From Ipomoea triloba (lineage: Eukaryota; Streptophyta; Magnoliopsida; Solanales; Convolvulaceae): DNA of 64,000 nt. A program made the position numbers and the translations under genes. Of the stretch, positions 22,147 to 32,284 are shown one piece after another. The stretch spans positions 7,296,518-7,360,517 of the forward strand of contig NC_044930.1 in assembly GCF_003576645.1 (NCBI RefSeq), written 5' to 3'. Below the pieces are notes generated by a model. That model was not told where the DNA came from and did not search any database. It worked only from the letters and a program-made list of their open reading frames with translations. The first letter of the stretch is position 1. The number at the start of each line of letters is the position of its first letter.

Positions 22147-24338
22147 ATGGAGAACAAGAATTCTACGGCGACGATGACCATGGACGCCGGCAGGAAAACC
22201 GTCGGAGCAGGGATGTCGGCGATGGAAGCGTTCGAGAAACTGGAGAAAGTTGGAGAGGGAACTTACGGCAAAGTTTACCGAGCGAGGGAGAGAGCGACTG
22301 GGAAGATTGTGGCCTTGAAGAAAACAAGGCTCCACGAGGACGAAGAAGGCGTCCCTCCTACCACTCTCCGCGAGATTTCCCTCTTGCGGATGCTCTCTAG
22401 GGATCCTCATATCGTCAGGTACTCATTCCCCTTTCCTTTTACTCCGCTTCCAGAGAATTCTATCTAATTTTCAATTTTTTTCCTATTGTTGAGCACCTAG
22501 CGATGTTTCTTGCTTCAATTTGTGGTATTGTTGAGCACCTAGCGATGTTTCTTGCTTCAATTTGTGGTACTAGTGTACCTATAACCTAGGGTGTTTTCTC
22601 TGAATGGCATTCAATTTTGTGGTAGTTCTGTCTAGATCCTTGAATTTCCTTTAAATTTTAGAATTAGTTCTGTCTAGATCCTTGAATTTCCTTTAAATTT
22701 TAGAATGTTTTACAGTTTTTGAACTTCAATTTCAAGAAATTTTAGAATGTTTTACAGTTTTTGAACTTCAATTTCAAGGCCAAGATTTTGTGAAATGAGT
22801 GTTATAGTGGATTGATTTAGATTGCTGCAAGCTGCAAAATCTTTTATAGTGGATTGATTTAGATTGCTGCAAGCTGCAAAATCTTTTATTTCTCTATGGT
22901 TTCATGATAATGCAGTCTATTTTTTGAATTGATGAAAGTGAGCTTGATTACACTAAGGCCTGATTCCTTTGATTTTGGTGTAACTACACTACAGCATGCT
23001 ATAGTCTTCTATTATCTTGAAGATTTTACTCTAAACAGAACTTTATTGTTGACTTTGCTTCCTTTCTTGATTTCCTGTGATAAACAGATTGATCGATGTC
23101 AAACAAGGACAAAATAAGGAAGGGAAGACGGTTCTGTATTTGGTGTTTGAGTATATGGATACTGATCTCAAGAAATTTCTGCGTAGTTTCCGTCAGACTG
23201 GAGACAGCATCCCTCCCAAGACTATTAAGGTCAGTAATTGACTTGTGGATCATTGATTCCTGGTTTCCTTACCTTAGCTTCATGGCCTAACACGATATCT
23301 ACTGTGTTTTGAATTCTTGATGCAGAGCTTGCTTTACCAGCTTTGCAAAGGAGTTGCTTTCTGCCATGGCCATGGTGTTCTGCACAGGTAATTCCAGGAG
23401 TTCAAAACACATGATTCACCAGCAAAGTGAAAATGTTGATGGAGTTGTTAATTCATTTACCTTCTTGTTGTCATTTCACCAGAGACCTGAAGCCCCACAA
23501 TCTTCTGATGGACCGCAAGACATCAATGCTTAAAATTGCTGATCTGGGGCTTGCAAGAAGCTTCACTCTGCCTATCAAGAAGTACACTCATGAGGTGGGA
23601 ACAACTGCCAAATTGTCTAATTTTTTGTGTATTCCAATGCGAAATTGTGAATGATGAATACCATCCTCTCCTGTTCCAGATATTGACCCTTTGGTACAGG
23701 GCTCCTGAGGTTCTTTTGGGAGCTACTCACTACTCAACAGCAGTGGACATGTGGTCTGTTGGTTGCATATTTGGTAAGCTTCACTTTACACTGAATTGTA
23801 AAATTTCTTGTTGGTATTTTGCTAACCTTTTTCCCTTTCTTTTATATGACCTCAATTTCAGCTGAGCTAGTCACACAGCAAGCTATCTTCGCTGGAGATT
23901 CTGAGTTACAACAACTGCTGCACATTTTCAGGTCTAGATTATTGCTTCTTTCTTATTCATGGGGTTTGGTTCGATTTTCTCCCGGGTTGTAATGATATTT
24001 TGCTGATGCACAGATTGCTGGGTACACCAAATGAACAAGTCTGGCCAGGAGTGAGCAAGCTGGTGAATTGGCATGAGTATCCACAATGGAAGCCCCAACC
24101 ACTCTCATCAGCTGTCCCCAATCTGGATGAAAATGGACTTAACTTGCTAGCTGTGAGTTTGTTTCTTTTGTTTTTGTTAGAACTTGACTGTGGTCTGTGG
24201 CTATGTAAACATAATATTTACAGTCTGTATAAATTTGTGATGCAGGAAATGTTGCATTATGAACCATCAAGAAGGATTTCAGCAAAGAAAGCCATGGAAC
24301 ATCCTTATTTTGACGATTTAGACAAATCGTATCTTTAA
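22147..24338 (+). CDS. CDKB2: B2-type cyclin-dependent kinase
   Basis: Eight exons: 22147-22418, 23088-23229, 23326-23387, 23483-23594, 23680-23773, 23862-23931, 24014-24152 and 24246-24338. Together they give 327 aa with every junction in frame. Plant-specific CDKB2 kinases pair with mitotic cyclins and drive G2/M. Visible features are the glycine loop GEGTYGKVY (36-44), catalytic Lys in VALKK, the class-defining cyclin-binding helix PPTTLRE (70-76), HRDLKPHN (catalytic Asp 160), DLG (179-181), T-loop Thr 194 in [14 protein letters not shown], and the C-terminal [16 protein letters not shown] distinguishes B2 from B1 (PPTALRE). The promoter has an MSA-like site. Intron 1 contains four exact 42-bp tandem duplications that are probably assembly artefacts. 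Exons 4-8 are repeated downstream at 24673-25575. Confidence 0.95.
22484..22567. repeat. Exact 42-bp tandem duplication (CDKB2 intron 1, first)
   Basis: The unit starting TATTGTTGAGCACCTAGCG at 22484 repeats at 22526. Confidence 0.95.
22623..22706. repeat. Exact 42-bp tandem duplication (second)
   Basis: The unit starting TAGTTCTGTCTAGATCC at 22623 repeats at 22665, with mismatches just outside both ends. Confidence 0.95.
22695..22778. repeat. Exact 42-bp tandem duplication (third)
   Basis: The unit starting AAATTTTAGAATGTTTTAC at 22695 repeats at 22737, with mismatches just outside both ends. It overlaps the end of the previous pair by 12 bases. Confidence 0.95.
22802..22885. repeat. Exact 42-bp tandem duplication (fourth)
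   Basis: The unit starting TTATAGTGGATTGATTTAG at 22802 repeats at 22844. Confidence 0.95.
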
Positions 24339-25908
24339 ACAGCAATCCGGCTGGGTTGTTTTATGATTGTAGTGAGCAAGTTATCTTGACTTTAGGATAA
24401 CAGAGTTCAAGAACCCTCAAATTGCTTGCCTTAAGCATATTACATTTTTCTTTAATTTCTTGAATGAATATTGTACTGCTATTGGGTTTAGTAGGTGCAC
24501 TGAAAATGTGATAATTCCTTCTACGGAGGGTTGGGCTTCCTGTAGTAAATAGTCTACATTTTGGACCAGGCTCATATTATATATATATGCTGATTTTGAG
24601 ATGTGGTGCAATTGCTTTTCTTTTTTGCTGGTGAACTTTTTGAATTTTAATGTTTAAGGATGTCAAATAGANTTGATGGAGTTGTTAATTCATTTACCTT
24701 CTTGTTGTCATTTCACCAGAGACCTGAAGCCCCACAATCTTCTGATGGACCGCAAGACATCAATGCTTAAAATTGCTGATCTGGGGCTTGCAAGAAGCTT
24801 CACTCTGCCTATCAAGAAGTACACTCATGAGGTGGGAACAACTGCCAAATTGTCTAATTTTTTGTGTATTCCAATGCGAAATTGTGAATGATGAATACCA
24901 TCCTCTCCTGTTCCAGATATTGACCCTTTGGTACAGGGCTCCTGAGGTTCTTTTGGGAGCTACTCACTACTCAACAGCAGTGGACATGTGGTCTGTTGGT
25001 TGCATATTTGGTAAGCTTCACTTTACACTGAATTGTAAAATTTCTTGTTGGTATTTTGCTAACCTTTTTCCCTTTCTTTTATATGACCTCAATTTCAGCT
25101 GAGCTAGTCACACAGCAAGCTATCTTCGCTGGAGATTCTGAGTTACAACAACTGCTGCACATTTTCAGGTCTAGATTATTGCTTCTTTCTTATTCATGGG
25201 GTTTGGTTCGATTTTCTCCCGGGTTGTAATGATATTTTGCTGATGCACAGATTGCTGGGTACACCAAATGAACAAGTCTGGCCAGGAGTGAGCAAGCTGG
25301 TGAATTGGCATGAGTATCCACAATGGAAGCCCCAACCACTCTCATCAGCTGTCCCCAATCTGGATGAAAATGGACTTAACTTGCTAGCTGTGAGTTTGTT
25401 TCTTTTGTTTTTGTTAGAACTTGACTGTGGTCTGTGGCTATGTAAACATAATATTTACAGTCTGTATAAATTTGTGATGCAGGAAATGTTGCATTATGAA
25501 CCATCAAGAAGGATTTCAGCAAAGAAAGCCATGGAACATCCTTATTTTGACGATTTAGACAAATCGTATCTTTAAACAGCAATCCGGCTGGGTTGTTTTA
25601 TGATTGTAGTGAGCAAGTTATCTTGACTTTAGGATAACAGAGTTCAAGAACCCTCAAATTGCTTGCCTTAAGCATATTACATTTTTCTTTAATTTCTTGA
25701 ATGAATATTGTACTGCTATTGGGTTTAGTAGGTGCACTGAAAATGTGATAATTCCTTCTACGGAGGGTTGGGCTTCCTGTAGTAAATAGTCTACATTTTG
25801 GACCAGGCTCATATTATATATATATGCTGATTTTGAGATGTGGTGCAATTGCTTTTCTTTTTTGCTGGTGAACTTTTTGAATTTTAATGTTTAAGGATGT
25901 CAAATAGA
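23436..25908. repeat. 1236-bp direct duplication across a single N (probable unmerged contig overlap)
   Basis: Bases 23436-24671 and 24673-25908 appear identical throughout, separated only by an N at 24672. Exons, introns and 3' flank all match, and the translated readings are identical. Perfect identity in introns plus an N at the join indicates two contigs that overlap in reality but were placed end to end. Confidence 0.9.
24673..25575 (+). pseudogene. Truncated second copy of CDKB2 exons 4-8 (probable assembly artefact)
   Basis: Identical to 23436-24338 and shifted by 1237 bases. Exons 4-8 fall at 24720-24831, 24917-25010, 25099-25168, 25251-25389 and 25483-25575. It begins within intron 3, immediately after the N at 24672. 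It lacks the promoter and exons 1-3 (glycine loop, catalytic Lys, cyclin-binding helix), so it could not encode a kinase even if real. I infer it is not a real paralogue. Confidence 0.85.
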
Positions 25909-26168
25909 GATGTTAATAGGACACTCCGAGGACTCGACTCTGAAGAATCTGTTGACTCCTTTTGAGGTTAACCAAATGAATTTTCCTCATCTTTATTTAT
26001 GTTGAAGGTCAATACAACTATTTTTGTTTGTCTGTCCTTTTTCTCCTATCCTCTCATTCTGTGTTTAATGTTCTTCTGGTGTATGCATGGTTGTGAATGG
26101 TTTCATAATAGTATTTTTCTGTAAGTTACATTATATTCAAGTGGCTTTCGGCACCTCTTTCTTTCAGG

Positions 26169-26600
26169 CTTTTTTCCACAGAAGACATGTGAGAAGTCTG
26201 GAGCAGCTTTTGCATCTGAATGCATCAAGTGCCAGGATGGTAAGCATGTGAAAAAACAATGCCAAGAAGGGAAAGTCTGTTGTGTTATAGAGTAAGAAAA
26301 CATCCAAAATATTGAGGACAGTGTGTATAAGAAGAAGAAAAGGGGTACTAAGGCTAAACAGCCACAGTCTCAAAATAATACTAAAGTTACAGTTGTTGTA
26401 CCTCTTCGAAGTTCTGCTAGGAGAGCTAAAATTGTGCAGGTGCAAGAGAAAAAAGCTAACAAGAAAGTTGGGCGGCCAAGGCGAAAAAAATGAAATCAAG
26501 AAAAGGAACTACGAAGAAACCAACACAAATTGTTTCACAGAAGAAGAGAACAAAAGGTCTATCCTGGTCTCCTGCTGTCACAGAAGAACGAGTAGTAGGA
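26169..26600 (+). pseudogene. Gene fragment, Cys/Lys-rich then AT-hook-like (identical copy at 27521-27952)
   Basis: After an acceptor-like TTTCTTTCAG, a reading begins with FFPQKTCEKSGAAF and includes CIKCQDGKHV and QEGKVCCVIE before a stop. The next pieces, in shifted frames, are Lys/Arg-rich: VVVPLRSSARRAK, KVGRPRRKK and RKGTTKKPTQ. The pattern vaguely recalls the C-terminal part of plant PHD/DDT proteins of the PTM type, but that is weak recall and not a firm assignment. Stops and frame changes show it is not an intact gene. A tRNA-like SINE head interrupts its downstream end. Confidence 0.45.
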
Positions 26601-26629
26601 GAAATCTTCTTGTTCTTTCTGGCGAAGGG

Positions 26630-26699
26630 TTGGGATTCGAACTCGTGACCTTGTGGTTACAAGTTTGTATCCTTAGCTATTTTTGCTAGGGTTACCCCC
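26630..26699 (-). mobile_element. SINE head, tRNA-related (identical copy at 27982-28051)
   Basis: On the minus strand the sequence begins GGGGTAACCCTAGC, contains the A-box-like TAGCTAAGGATAC and then the B-box-like GAGTTCGAATCCC about 30 bases further on. This matches the Pol III promoter layout of plant tRNA-derived SINEs. The 3' end and target duplications could not be defined. Confidence 0.55.
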
Positions 26700-28319
26700 G
26701 GCTTCTCTTTATCTTATTTTCTTAGATGGTGGCTCTGGTTTAGAGAGTAAGGGAGTCACTAAGTGATGGATGAGATAAAATATCACTGCTTCCCTCTATC
26801 TAGTTCTTCCTATTATTTGTTTAGTGCTGCTCTTTGCCCTTAATCTGTACTTCTCTCTAGTTCTTCCTATTATGTCCTTGTTTGGCCTAGCTGGAGCCTC
26901 TCAAAAGGAGGCTTTTTGCCTCTTAAACAGCTTTGAAAGCATCCACCCCCCCCCCCCCCCCCCCCCCCNTTATCTTGACTTTAGGATAACAGAGTTCAAG
27001 AACCCTCAAATTGCTTGCCTTAAGCATATTACATTTTTCTTTAATTTCTTGAATGAATATTGTACTGCTATTGGGTTTAGTAGGTGCACTGAAAATGTGA
27101 TAATTCCTTCTACGGAGGGTTGGGCTTCCTGTAGTAAATAGTCTACATTTTGGACCAGGCTCATATTATATATATATGCTGATTTTGAGATGTGGTGCAA
27201 TTGCTTTTCTTTTTTGCTGGTGAACTTTTTGAATTTTAATGTTTAAGGATGTCAAATAGAGATGTTAATAGGACACTCCGAGGACTCGACTCTGAAGAAT
27301 CTGTTGACTCCTTTTGAGGTTAACCAAATGAATTTTCCTCATCTTTATTTATGTTGAAGGTCAATACAACTATTTTTGTTTGTCTGTCCTTTTTCTCCTA
27401 TCCTCTCATTCTGTGTTTAATGTTCTTCTGGTGTATGCATGGTTGTGAATGGTTTCATAATAGTATTTTTCTGTAAGTTACATTATATTCAAGTGGCTTT
27501 CGGCACCTCTTTCTTTCAGGCTTTTTTCCACAGAAGACATGTGAGAAGTCTGGAGCAGCTTTTGCATCTGAATGCATCAAGTGCCAGGATGGTAAGCATG
27601 TGAAAAAACAATGCCAAGAAGGGAAAGTCTGTTGTGTTATAGAGTAAGAAAACATCCAAAATATTGAGGACAGTGTGTATAAGAAGAAGAAAAGGGGTAC
27701 TAAGGCTAAACAGCCACAGTCTCAAAATAATACTAAAGTTACAGTTGTTGTACCTCTTCGAAGTTCTGCTAGGAGAGCTAAAATTGTGCAGGTGCAAGAG
27801 AAAAAAGCTAACAAGAAAGTTGGGCGGCCAAGGCGAAAAAAATGAAATCAAGAAAAGGAACTACGAAGAAACCAACACAAATTGTTTCACAGAAGAAGAG
27901 AACAAAAGGTCTATCCTGGTCTCCTGCTGTCACAGAAGAACGAGTAGTAGGAGAAATCTTCTTGTTCTTTCTGGCGAAGGGTTGGGATTCGAACTCGTGA
28001 CCTTGTGGTTACAAGTTTGTATCCTTAGCTATTTTTGCTAGGGTTACCCCCGGCTTCTCTTTATCTTATTTTCTTAGATGGTGGCTCTGGTTTAGAGAGT
28101 AAGGGAGTCACTAAGTGATGGATGAGATAAAATATCACTGCTTCCCTCTATCTAGTTCTTCCTATTATTTGTTTAGTGCTGCTCTTTGCCCTTAATCTGT
28201 ACTTCTCTCTAGTTCTTCCTATTATGTCCTTGTTTGGCCTAGCTGGAGCCTCTCAAAAGGAGGCTTTTTGCCTCTTAAACAGCTTTGAAAGCATCCACCC
28301 CCCCCCCCCCCCCCCCCAA

Positions 28320-29010
28320 CTTAATTGAAAAATACAAATAAGTTCCTTAATGTGTTAACTGCACAAGTTATTAAGGATGGATGGAGGGTATTCCAATGAC
28401 ATGATATAGGATTTGTGCTGATGTTGGTTTGAGCATACTGGACAAATTCTACTATTCTAATGATCATGTTAATAGTAACTGGTTTGTCTACTACTGTTCC
28501 CTTGTTTTTCAGGGAAAGAAAAAAGAACAGTCATCAATTTTTCTGTTGTGTTCCAAGTATCTGGATCATCACAAAATGGAATTTGTATTAAATAAAATGG
28601 ATATAGCAGGAAGTTACTTTGGTTTGATGATCCCTCTTATGTAGTCTGAAACTGTTGGGTATGATTTTTCTTTGTGAGGTTATTTTAACATCCATGAACA
28701 GAAAACCACTCAAATAGTGCTGTATCCAAATACTTTAATTTTTCGCCAGTGTCAAGTTCATTTCTAAATACATTCCTTATAATTAATTTTTTTTATTTAA
28801 ATGTTATTTAACGAGTATTTTGGCTGCAGGAATATGCTGCTCGAACAACTTTCTGAATTGCCACATGCACCTAGTGTTCCATTCCAGATGACTCCTTCCA
28901 CTATTGAAGTTCCGGAAGAGGTTTGTAGCTGGATAGAACTCTTCTTTCTTTATGTATATATTTATGCTACCCGGGATCATTTTTCTTATTGAAAATCTGT
29001 CTCCATTCAG
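28320..29010 (+). other. Possible exon remnants between duplicated block and CPR pseudogene
   Basis: Two short stretches are bounded by splice-like sites: 28513-28643 (after TTTTTCAG, Lys-rich then hydrophobic, ending in a stop) and 28830-28920 (after GGCTGCAG, ending at GAG before GTTTGTAG; contains PHAPSVPF). Neither belongs to a family I recognise. They lie in the same orientation as the neighbouring gene fragments. Confidence 0.3.
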
Positions 29011-30186
29011 GAGGAATATGCGCAATGGGTAGTTGCGAGTCAGAGAAGCCTTCTTGAAGTAATGGCTGCATTTCCTTCAGCCAAGCCTTCACTCGGAGTT
29101 TTCTTTGCAGCAGTTGCTCCACGTCTGCAGCCAAGATTTTATTCTATCTCATCCTCTCCAAGGTAAAAAATTAAAATAAATTTTTTAACTTTTTAGTTAA
29201 ATTCAACCCTATATTTGTTCTCATTTTACTCGAAAAATTACTCCGGATTTGTTCTTATAATCAACATCTATATTATGTAGAATGGCCCCTACACGAATCC
29301 ATGTCACTTGTGCCTTAGTATATGAAAAAACTCCTGCTGGCCGCATCCACAAGGGGATCTGTTCAACATGGATAAAGGTATTTTCTTGCGTTCTATTTGA
29401 ATTTTATGGCTGAATATTCATAATCTGTCAGAACCGTTTTTGAGAGAGCAATTTAGTCCATGTTTCTGTGCAAGTGTGTTCTGTATCAATTCACTCGAGT
29501 CAATTTTTGCCCATCAGAATGCAGTTCCTTTGAGGATAGCCCTGACTGCAGCTGGGCACCCGTTTTTGTTAGGCAATCTAACTTCAGACTACCTGCCGAA
29601 ACTAAAGTACCCATCATAGATTCATAATGATTGGTCCGGGAACCGGATTAGCTCCATTCAGGGGCTTTCTTCAGGTTAGATAAACGATAGTCTTATTGAT
29701 GATGTATTTTTCCTTTTTCCTCTAAACATTTTGCACGTTATCAAGCGTAATTATGACATGTGCATCATTTTACAGGAAAGGTTAGCACTGAAGGAAGAAG
29801 GTGCAGAACTCGGTCCGGCTTTGTTGTTTTTCGGATGCAGGAACCGCAAAATGGTGAGGAGTCAGTGATAACTTTGTCGAGACTGGTGCACTTTCTGAGC
29901 TAATTATTGCTTTCTCGCGTGAAGGGCCTACCAAGGAATATGTTCAACATAAGATGAGCCAAAAAGTATGTATTGCTGCATTTATCATCATCACTACATG
30001 TGTGGTGAAGATTAATTTTTGTCGACTTGGAAACATTTACGAGATGATATTAATTTGTTCGTGTGTGCTCAGGCAGCGGATATCTGGAACTTGATTTCTC
30101 AAGGAGCATACCTCTACGTATGTGGTGATGCCAAAGGCATGGCTAGAGATGTTCACCGAACTCTCCATACTATTTTCCAAGAGCAG
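29011..30186 (+). pseudogene. NADPH-cytochrome P450 reductase, 3' half, decayed
   Basis: Five exons with intact GT-AG borders: 29011-29162, 29281-29377, about 29519-29674, about 29776-29966 and 30073-30186. They encode the FAD/NADPH-binding half: [31 protein letters not shown], the GPGTGLAPFRGF nucleotide site (out of frame), [19 protein letters not shown] and [18 protein letters not shown]. The enzyme passes electrons from NADPH to ER P450s. Lesions: a frameshift just after NAVPL, an extra 8 bases (GATTCATA) before the GPGTG motif, a rearranged or deleted stretch after CRNRKM, and loss of the final exon (the one encoding the terminal LRDVW). The FMN half and membrane anchor are absent. It is a non-functional fragment. 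Confidence 0.85.
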
Positions 30187-30360
30187 GTATGCCTGCCAAC
30201 TGAATTTAATTGTTTTCTTAGTTGGGTAGACATGATGACCCTTGAAAAACTCTATTGTCTCAAAGTTGATTTGATATATAGCCGTTCGAAAAAGTGTTGG
30301 CCATATTGGTTAGGCATTCCAGTCAGTTATGTGATCTTGCTAAAGTACTTCTTCATACAG

Positions 30361-30528
30361 AGAGAGGAAGATATGGATCAGAGACGTAACCCCCGGATTT
30401 GGAATGGCGATGAATATTTTTCCGATGGTGAGGAAGATGAAAAGCCTCGTCTACGAAGAAGTTCTGATGCTAATATGACACCCAAGAAGAACTCTAACAT
30501 GAGGTATGGCCTACGGCCTAGAGTTTGA
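30361..30528 (+). pseudogene. Terminal exon of an unrecognised acidic/basic protein
   Basis: After an acceptor-like CATACAG, an open stretch reads [19 protein letters not shown], then [16 protein letters not shown] and MRYGLRPRV before a stop. The composition suggests a nuclear protein tail. It is not the P450 reductase C-terminus that should follow the preceding exon, so an unrelated gene piece is joined here. Confidence 0.35.
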
Positions 30529-31241
30529 AAATGTTATTGGTATTCTATGTGTGATTGAAAAAAGTTTGTCATCTGGTACTTGTACACCTCCATGGAAGCA
30601 AAAAATTGTTGTTTTTTTTTTATTATTTGGAAAACAGAAAATACTATGCCTGTGGTAAATTTGGGGCTCTTGATGTAAGGTTTATGTTCACCATTTTACT
30701 AAACCCCAAATTAATACTCATGGTATCTGTGAAATTTTTATGTGAATATTATATAAATTTTTGTATTTTTTGTGGTGGTGATATTCTTAATTTTATTTGT
30801 ACATATAAAAAAACTTGAGCATTTGCTATTTTAATTATATATGTATCTAAATTGAAATTTTGAAAAAATGGTGAATCTCGGTTGGTATGAATTTTTCTTC
30901 ATGACATAAGTGAATTTTGTAACCTGTAAGTATATACATGTAATTGGTAAATTGGTTACATAATAATATGTGTATGTTATGTGGCGGGAACAGATTATTT
31001 TATAAATATATAATTTGGGTCTCGGATGATGTGTATCTTGGATTGCTGATTATGTATGGGTGTGGATCGGGATATTAATTCTCACAGGATGGTTTATTAT
31101 TATTACATACCGGTGTGAGCCGAGACAGGTTTTGGGAGTCTATTATAGGGAGTCTATTATACATTGGTGTGAGCCGAGTTGTTAATCTCACAGACTCTCC
31201 GGGATCTTTTCTACTCATTGGGGCTAGTAACCCTTTGGGAG
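30529..31241. other. AT-rich DNA with short GTGTGAGCCGAG repeats
   Basis: No gene. GGTGTGAGCCGAG occurs twice (31111 and 31164) and GGGAGTCTATTATA twice near 31135-31160. The end of this stretch supplies the target site of the hAT-like MITE. Confidence 0.4.
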
Positions 31242-32258
31242 TAGACCTGGCAATTCGTGTATACAGGTTTATTAACGGGTCGACACGAACACGATAAGGC
31301 TAAACATGAACACGACACGTTAAGGTTAATGGGTTCAAAATTGTAACACGAACACGAACACGATTTGTTAACGGGTTAAATGGGTTGACACGATAGACAC
31401 GTTATCTTAACGGGTTTCGGATCGTGTCGACACGATATGACACGAAACCCGTTTAAACCCGCTAAATTTATTGATATATTAAAAACTACTCCCTCTGTCC
31501 CATTTTACCTGTTCTATTTACTATTCATTGGTCAAACCAACTCTTTCTCCTTTACTTATTTTTTTTTAGGAATTTTTTATTATTTTTAAATTTAATTTTT
31601 TGTAGTACTTCTAAATATATAAATTTTATATATTCATGCTAAACTTAATATTATGAAAAATTGGATTAAAAATTACTTCGATCAAGCCTCGTTAAATGAA
31701 CCAAACAACCATTTTGGAACGGAGGTAGTAAAATTTAAAGTTAAGTTGAATAAAAAAGAAATAAAACATACAATCCAATCCATCAAACAAACTAAATAAA
31801 TATTCAATTTATAACATTCATAAAATTATAAAATAACATCAAAAAATCATAATTAAAGAAGTTCATACTAGTTTTTAGAATAAAATTGAACACAATAAAC
31901 ATTCAAATTTCATATTGTTGAACATCAATAATTGGTGTATGATATTGTCCTAATGTAGTGAATTCATTCTTAATCATGTTCATGATATATTTTGTAAAGA
32001 CAATGGTTCTTACCTAAATGACAATGGTTCTTAGCGGGTTCTAAACATGTCTGTGTAAACGGGTTCGTGTAAATGGGTTAACACGATAATATTAACGAGT
32101 TAAACATGGGTTAACATGTTAAGACACGAAAACATAACGGGTTCTTAACAGGTCAACCGTCAACAACTCGGGACATGTTAATGCTAAACACTAACCCGTT
32201 ATTTTCGTGTCCAGTTTCGTGTCGTGTTAACAGGTCGTGTCGATAATTGCCAGGTCTA
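31242..32258. mobile_element. hAT-like non-autonomous element (1017 bp) with nested Stowaway
   Basis: The termini are perfect inverted repeats TAGACCTGGCAATT. They are flanked by an 8-bp duplication TTTGGGAG (31234-31241 and 32259-32266), diagnostic of hAT. Subterminal regions are full of CGTGTCGACACG / ACACGAAC motifs in both orientations, typical binding-site clusters. There is no transposase. A Stowaway-like MITE sits inside at 31489-31728, so the hAT element was there first. Confidence 0.85.
31489..31728. mobile_element. Stowaway-like MITE nested in the hAT element (240 bp)
   Basis: The ends CTCCCTCTGTCCCATTTTA and (reversed) CTACCTCCGTTCCAAAAT are the Stowaway/Mariner terminal motif, flanked by TA at 31487-31488 and 31729-31730. 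It closely resembles the copy at 41232-41489. Confidence 0.8.
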
Positions 32259-32284
32259 TTTGGGAGTATGCATACTTAAAGGAT

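Larger units (their letters stand above)
25618..28317. repeat. About 1.35-kb direct duplication across poly-C and a single N
   Basis: 25618-26965 recurs at 26970-28317, shifted by 1352 bases, with no difference noticed. The first copy ends in 23 C (26946-26968) then N at 26969; the second has 20 C (28298-28317) and reads through into new sequence. A contig that stopped in a homopolymer and was then joined to its overlapping neighbour explains this. Confidence 0.88.

Noticed and set aside
24673..25575. A second, truncated CDKB2 paralogue
   Set aside because: Sequence identity is complete, introns included, and it starts right after a single N; an unmerged contig overlap is far more likely.
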